In this document: positions 59,920 to 64,000 of the stretch, piece after piece
How the letters are laid out: each line of letters opens with the position of its first letter
Position numbering within the stretch: the stretch's first letter is position 1
NCBI GenBank assembly: GCA_020052615.1
Contig: JAGVOT010000111.1
Coordinates: 1-64,000 of the forward strand
Length of the DNA stretch: 64,000 nt
Source: Nitrospirota bacterium
GTDB taxonomy: Bacteria; Nitrospirota; UBA9217
Direction: 5' to 3'
Position numbers and translations under genes: made by a program
The notes under the pieces: generated by a model
The model's database searches: none
The model's input: only the letters and a program-made list of their open reading frames with translations
Told to the model about the DNA's origin: nothing

Positions 59920-60645
59920 ATGGCCATGCTCAAGATAAAGGACCTGGTTTATGAGGCCGCCGGCCAGAGGCCCTCGCGCATCCTTGACGGGCTCTCGTTC
60001 ACCGTCGAGTCCGGCGAGGTCCACGCGCTTCTCGGCGCGAACGGTACCGGCAAGAGCACGCTGGCCTATCTGATCATGGGATGCGGGGGATACCGGCCCT
60101 CGTCCGGCGACATCGTGTTCGAGGGAAACGCTCTCGGTTCCCGGCCGATCCACGAGCGCGCCCGTATGGGCATCACCATGGCGTGGCAGGAGCCGGTGCG
60201 TTTCGAGGGGATCACGGTGAACGATTACCTTACCTTCCGGAACAAGGATGCCGACACGGCGGAGCTCCTTGCGCTGGTGGGGCTGAATCCCTCGCTCTAT
60301 GGCCACCGGATGGTGGACCGCGCCCTGAGCGGCGGCGAGCGGAAACGGATCGAGCTGGTGTCCATCCTCGTGCTCCGGCCGAAGCTTGCCATTCTCGACG
60401 AGCCCGATTCAGGCATCGACATGCTCTCAACGCAGGACATCATCAACGTGATCGGCGCCTTCAAACGAAACGGTTCTGCGGTCCTTCTGATCACCCATCG
60501 CGAGGAGATCGCCATGATCGCCGACCGGTCCTCGCAGTTGTGCGGCGGCCGGATCATCTGTTCCGGCGATCCGGCGAAGGTGGCCGAGCATTACAAGGCG
60601 CGTCATTGCATGATCTGCAGCGACCGGGAGTGCCACTATGTCTGA
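59920..60645 (+). CDS. SufC-like ATPase (SmsC type) of a minimal SUF system
   Basis: A 241-residue ABC ATPase of the SufC type: Walker A GANGTGKST, signature ALSGGERKR, Walker B LAILDEPDSGIDM, and H-loop LLITHREE. SufC drives Fe-S cluster assembly on SufB/SufD. The C-terminus has cysteines, KARHCMICSDRECHYV, that ordinary SufC lacks. It overlaps the SufB-like gene by 8 bases. With no sufD, sufS or sufE nearby it fits the two-gene SUF-like minimal (SMS) system. ATG 59920 or 59926 is the likely start. Confidence 0.9.
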   Translation: MAMLKIKDLVYEAAGQRPSRILDGLSFTVESGEVHALLGANGTGKSTLAYLIMGCGGYRPSSGDIVFEGNALGSRPIHERARMGITMAWQEPVRFEGITVNDYLTFRNKDADTAELLALVGLNPSLYGHRMVDRALSGGERKRIELVSILVLRPKLAILDEPDSGIDMLSTQDIINVIGAFKRNGSAVLLITHREEIAMIADRSSQLCGGRIICSGDPAKVAEHYKARHCMICSDRECHYV

Positions 60646-61573
60646 GCTTGACGAACTGACGGCGTGTTTTGGGAACGCGGGTGGGGATGTGGCCGCCCTC
60701 GGGGACGCGGAATTCGCCCACCTGGCCGCGAGCGGGCATCGCATCCTGAGCAGCCGCACGGTGGAAGGCCTTGTCGTCGACGCCCGGGAAACACGGGACG
60801 GCATCAGCGCTCATGTCACGGTCAAGGCCGGGGTGAAGCTCAAGAACCCTGTCCATATGTGCTTCGGCGTGCTGCACAAGGAAGGAACGCAGAGGATCGA
60901 GATGGATATTCGGCTGGAGAAGGGTTCGTCCGCCCATGTCATCGCCCACTGCATCTTCCCGAAGGCCGAAAAGGTGCGGCATATCATGGACGCAACGGTC
61001 GCCATCGGCGAAGGCGCCGAGATGAGGTACAGCGAGACCCATTTCCACGGGCCCCTCGGCGGCGTGGAGGTCGTGCCGAAGGCCGTGGTCGCGGTCGGCA
61101 GGGGCGGGCGCTATTTCACGGACTTTACCCTGACGACGGGCAGGGTCGGGAAGCTTGACCTCGATTACACCGTCGAAGCGGCGGAGAATGCCGTGACGGA
61201 GCTTGTGGCGCGGGTCTTCGGACATGGCCGGGACGCTATCCATATCCGGGACAAGGTCCTGCTTGCCGGAAAGAACGCGCGCGGGCTCATCAAGTCACGG
61301 GTCGCCATCGAGGACGACGCCACCGCCGAGGTCACGGGCATCACCGAGGGCAACGCGCAAGGCGCGCGGGGCCACGTGGACTGCATGGAGATCGTGAAGG
61401 ACCGGGCCGTGGCCAGGGCCATTCCCATCGTGCAGGTGAACGATCCCGGGGCGAAGGTCACGCATGAAGCGGCCATCGGCAGCGTGGATAAACGGCAGAT
61501 GGAAACGCTCATGGCCCACGGCCTGCTGCCCGAGGAAGCGGTGGACATCATCGTGAAGGGGATGCTGCGGTAA
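60638..61573 (+). CDS. SufB/SufD-like scaffold (SmsB type) of a minimal SUF system
   Basis: A 311-residue beta-helix protein of the SufBD family: GISAHVTVKAGVKLKNPVHMCFGVLH, HFHGPLGGVEVVPKAVVAVGRGG, and the C-terminal VTHEAAIGSVDKRQMETLMAHGLLPEEA (described in parts), where the THEA motif is a family hallmark. It is much shorter than SufB of full SUF operons, as in SmsB. It starts within the last codons of the SufC-like gene and ends 8 bases before an IS element. It would be the assembly scaffold. Confidence 0.9.
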   Translation: MSELDELTACFGNAGGDVAALGDAEFAHLAASGHRILSSRTVEGLVVDARETRDGISAHVTVKAGVKLKNPVHMCFGVLHKEGTQRIEMDIRLEKGSSAHVIAHCIFPKAEKVRHIMDATVAIGEGAEMRYSETHFHGPLGGVEVVPKAVVAVGRGGRYFTDFTLTTGRVGKLDLDYTVEAAENAVTELVARVFGHGRDAIHIRDKVLLAGKNARGLIKSRVAIEDDATAEVTGITEGNAQGARGHVDCMEIVKDRAVARAIPIVQVNDPGAKVTHEAAIGSVDKRQMETLMAHGLLPEEAVDIIVKGMLR

Positions 61574-61581
61574 CATCTAGT

Positions 61582-62960
61582 TGACAACGTTCAGGACATC
61601 GTGGACAGAAATAATGCTCACGTCATCGTGGACTCGATACTCTGAAACCGCGATGTCGTGATAGAAGCTCGGCAGATCATCGCAGTTGATACTTGTATTC
61701 TTCGACCTGGATCGTATCCAGGAAAAGCTTTAGCTTTTGTTCTTTGACATCGATAGTAGCCACAACGTATTCGTACTGAGTCTGCGGTGGAGCAGAGAAC
61801 ATTTCTCCGAAGATGTTCAGACGGCAGTCATTTCGGATAAATCTGACGAGATGATAGTGTTCATCTTCCGGCTTCGCCAAGGGATGCTTAGGAGCATCGC
61901 TCTTACTCGGAAATACCAATTTTATATTCTTCTCGGCTAATGCCGTAAGAGGTGTCTTGCCTTTGATCTTGCTGTAGCGATAGGTGCTGTTATGCCGATA
62001 TTCAAATGCCAGAGATTCCCTTCGAAGCTGCGGTACTGATGCCATGGTGATTTTATCGAGAAACTTTTGCCGGTAATGATCGTTGAACTTTTCGACAATC
62101 CCGTTTCGCCATGGTTCGGAAGGCGGAATGAACCAGAGTTTGACTCCGTAGGCCAGGCAGAGACGAATAAGCGGCCCCATGCCTCGGGGATGGGTTGGGC
62201 TCCCGTAAAAGGAGAAATCATTGTCCACCTGCAGGTTCTCCGGGATACCCATGCACATCCAGATCGCATAAACAGCGCTTAAAACGCTTTGCGCTGCCCG
62301 GGAAGTAATCGGCTCAATGCCGCATCTGTTGATCGACGTATCGACGGCATGCAGGCTGTAGAACTTTATCGGGCCGGTAAGGTAGCAAGGGCCGACCATA
62401 TCTATCTGCTGTGTCTGATTAGGCAACAGCGTCGGGAGTTCGGGATATTTCTTGCCTTTTGGTGCATAGCGTCCTGTTCTCCGGTGGGTCAATTCCCGGC
62501 GCCGTAGGATACGGCCGATCGTGCTGAGCGAGGGAACCGGCTGGACCTCCATGTCAATCAGTTTCCATTGGATGGCCTGATTGCCACAGAAGAGGTCATT
62601 GTTATATAGGTCCAGCCTCACCAGCTCTACGATCTTCTCTATCTCAACGGGTGTACGATAAGGGCTGGATAATGGTCGCCGAGATTGATCTTCAAGCCAT
62701 GCCGGATCATCCGGGGTATACCGAGCTGACCATTTGTACAGCCATGAACGAGAACAACCGAGAGATGCACAAATCTCATCCGGATCTTCTCCTTCATGGA
62801 ACCGCTGCACCGCTTTCAATCGCTTCTGCTTTTTCATGAACACCTCCTCTTCGGTTAGGTGTTCATAATACGTTGATGTTGCGGCTATTCGATTGTCAAA
62901 GAGCTTTTGTCCACGATGTCGTGAACCGAAAAAGTATCCACGATGTCCTGAACGTTATCA
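61582..62960. mobile_element. IS481-like insertion sequence with 6-bp target duplication
   Basis: Element of 1379 bp with ends TGACAACGTT... and ...AACGTTATCA (TG...CA). The terminal inverted repeats are about 26 bp with two mismatches; both ends carry a second subterminal copy of ATCGTGGAC. TCTAGT flanks both sides (61576-61581 and 62961-62966) as the target duplication. One intact transposase gene fills it, on the minus strand. It lies two bases after the SufB-like stop codon. Confidence 0.9.
61677..62843 (-). CDS. IS481-type transposase
   Basis: A 388-residue transposase: N-terminal HTH (VQRFHEGEDPDEICASLGCSRSWLYKW), then a zinc-free HTH_29-like region and the integrase catalytic core. 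DDE residues are Asp in QQIDMVGP, Asp in LQVDNDFSF, and Glu in GIVEKFNDHY. The Asp-Glu spacing and WRNGIVEKFN pattern suit IS481/IS3-type rve cores. The reading frame is intact, so the element may still be active. An ATG two codons inside is an alternative start. Confidence 0.9.
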   Translation of the reverse strand: MFMKKQKRLKAVQRFHEGEDPDEICASLGCSRSWLYKWSARYTPDDPAWLEDQSRRPLSSPYRTPVEIEKIVELVRLDLYNNDLFCGNQAIQWKLIDMEVQPVPSLSTIGRILRRRELTHRRTGRYAPKGKKYPELPTLLPNQTQQIDMVGPCYLTGPIKFYSLHAVDTSINRCGIEPITSRAAQSVLSAVYAIWMCMGIPENLQVDNDFSFYGSPTHPRGMGPLIRLCLAYGVKLWFIPPSEPWRNGIVEKFNDHYRQKFLDKITMASVPQLRRESLAFEYRHNSTYRYSKIKGKTPLTALAEKNIKLVFPSKSDAPKHPLAKPEDEHYHLVRFIRNDCRLNIFGEMFSAPPQTQYEYVVATIDVKEQKLKLFLDTIQVEEYKYQLR

Positions 62961-62998
62961 TCTAGTTGCTACCGAGAACACAGAAAGCACAGTTATAA

Positions 62999-63034
62999 AA
63001 ACGCCGACGGGGTTGTTCTCCCGCCGGCGTTTTC
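62999..63034. terminator. Bidirectional terminator beyond the IS
   Basis: Stem AAACGCCGACGGG / CCCGCCGGCGTTT (one mismatch), with T-tracts on both strands. It serves the minus-strand cytochrome gene and was probably the SufB-like gene's terminator before the IS inserted between them. Confidence 0.75.
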
Positions 63035-63090
63035 GTTGTCATTACTTGTCTTTCTTCGTGCTTCTGACTTCTGACTTGCGTTCCTGGTTC

Positions 63091-64000
63091 TTACACCCCG
63101 CCTTTTTCCAGCGGTATTTTCCTCGTTATTTTGTGCCAGGTAATGCCGCTGTCCCTTTCGCCGAAGGGCATGTACATGAGCTCGATGTCGACGGTCATCT
63201 CATGATCGAGAATGTTCGTGACGCTCTTGCCGTCCTTTTTAACATATTCGGCGGGATAAGGAATCTCGAAATCCTCATGCACGGGCTTGTTCGGCGGCAG
63301 GCCGTTGTCGCGGATGATGCCGCTCTTTTCGTAGGGTCCGCGGCCCATCTTGTCGCCGCGGCCGAGCTGCTGGGGAATGGGCATGTAGATACGGGTATGC
63401 TTCGCTATCTGATTACCTTTTGAATCTTTCGCGGTCACTTCCAGGACCAGCCGGTTGGGGGTTGGTCAGCCGTCAGGGATGGAGTGGCCGGCGCGATTGA
63501 TCATCTCGATCTTGACGAGAGCCTGGGGCATCATTTTCGCTCCGTCGCGCCAGATGTAGCCGAGGGTCTCGACCTTGAAGTCCACGGCGCTTTTGCCCAT
63601 GTTAAGGTCGTTGTAGCTCTGCATGTTGTGGCCGAGCTTGCTCTTCTTCATGTGGCATTCCTGGCAGCTTTCCTGGCCGCCCTCGGCGCGGTAGGCCCAG
63701 AGGTAGCTCCCGTAGAGCGTTCCGCACTGCGACGGGTTCTCCAGCTCGAAGTTCGGGCCGAGGCCATGGCACTGTCCGCAAAGGATGGATTCGGACATGA
63801 TGGGGCTCTTCTTCATGACCGGATGGCTGGGGTCCGGATGGCTGCCTTCCTTCGATCCGAAGACCTCGTTCTTCTGCGGGAATCCGTCCACCCACTTGTG
63901 GGTGATCGCGTTCCGCTGGTGGCAGACGAGGCAGTTGATGTTGACCTTCGTCAGTTGCTGTTCCGCTTTATTTCTCGCGTCATCGCTTGACTTGGGGTCC
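63091..64000 (-). CDS. Multihaem cytochrome c with in-frame UGA (probable selenoprotein), 5'-truncated
   Basis: The minus strand is open from the right edge to TAA at 63091 except for one TGA at 63468-63466. Reading it as Sec gives NRAGHSIPDG-U-PTPNRLVLEV with smooth sequence on both sides in the same frame. Three CXXCH motifs are visible before it: CLVCH, CGQCH and CQECH. After it comes a domain of about 125 residues without haem (TRIYMPIPQQLG, IPYPAEYVKKDGKSV, RDSGITWHKITRKIPLEKGGV). A SECIS-like hairpin follows the UGA. The 5' end, and so any signal peptide or further haems, is outside the window. Confidence 0.75.
63441..63468 (-). promoter_or_regulatory. Putative bacterial SECIS element in the cytochrome gene
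   Basis: On the minus strand, 15 bases after the UGA comes CCGG-CTGGTC-CTGG (63454-63441), a short stem whose loop contains GGU about 17 bases after the UGA. In E. coli fdhF the GGU of the apical loop lies at nearly the same distance. The stem is short, with an AA/AA internal mismatch below it. Confidence 0.5.

Overview
The window reads as a chromosome segment from a GC-rich, Gram-negative, anaerobic or microaerophilic bacterium. It has outer-membrane and lipoprotein genes (lnt, a beta-barrel protein), multihaem c-type cytochromes, a Rieske/cytochrome b complex fused to cytochrome c, a minimal SufC/SufB pair, and the gene order pheA-hisC-aroF-tyrA-aroA-cmk-ispH-rpsA-sppA-ihfB. This fits Nitrospirota or Desulfobacterota; I cannot decide between them from sequence alone. 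No rRNA, tRNA or CRISPR array was seen.

Layout. 1-2.7 kb: 3'-truncated MalT-like ATPase regulator. 2.9-7.2 kb: nadA, era, a DedA protein, a Cys-cluster protein and an M15-type peptidase. 7.2-19 kb: a giant alpha-2-macroglobulin and PBP1C, normally adjacent, here split by an AbrB-like gene with a palindromic operator, an unknown gene, and an AT-rich two-gene insert (DUF4238 plus a HEPN protein). 19-29 kb: recO, a barrel protein, lnt, two Hfq-type genes (one with two Sm folds), nitroreductase, greB, a nitronate-monooxygenase-like enzyme, an RRM protein behind an attenuator-like hairpin, and a frameshifted rpsU overlapping it. 29-35 kb: NtrB/NtrC-like two-component pair, copper-chaperone-like protein, apbE. 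35-46.6 kb: the aromatic amino acid/cmk/ispH/rpsA cluster, with an unannotated 42-residue membrane protein between aroF and tyrA. 46.6-53.3 kb (minus strand): a NarL-type regulator, a sensor kinase with a CXXCH haem motif in its sensor domain, a cytochrome b, a 13-haem cytochrome c and an M48/M56-like peptidase. 53.4-58.9 kb: Nudix hydrolase, Rieske and cytochrome b/c, a metalloprotease lipoprotein, a cysteine-less thioredoxin-fold protein and arsC. 59-64 kb: selenoprotein HesB/IscA, SmsC/SmsB-like pair, an intact IS481-like element with target duplication, and a 5'-truncated multihaem cytochrome with an in-frame UGA.

The most notable signals are the two in-frame UGA codons about 4 kb apart. 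One replaces the Cys35-equivalent of a HesB/IscA protein. The other interrupts a multihaem cytochrome in the motif GHSIPDG-U-PTP. Each is followed, at about the same distance, by a small hairpin with a G-rich apical loop, as expected of bacterial SECIS elements. A Sec-containing A-type protein next to a minimal SufBC pair suggests a selenium-linked variant of Fe-S cluster or thiol chemistry. Redox themes recur nearby: haem-sensing kinase, 13-haem cytochrome, Rieske/cytochrome bc, ArsC.
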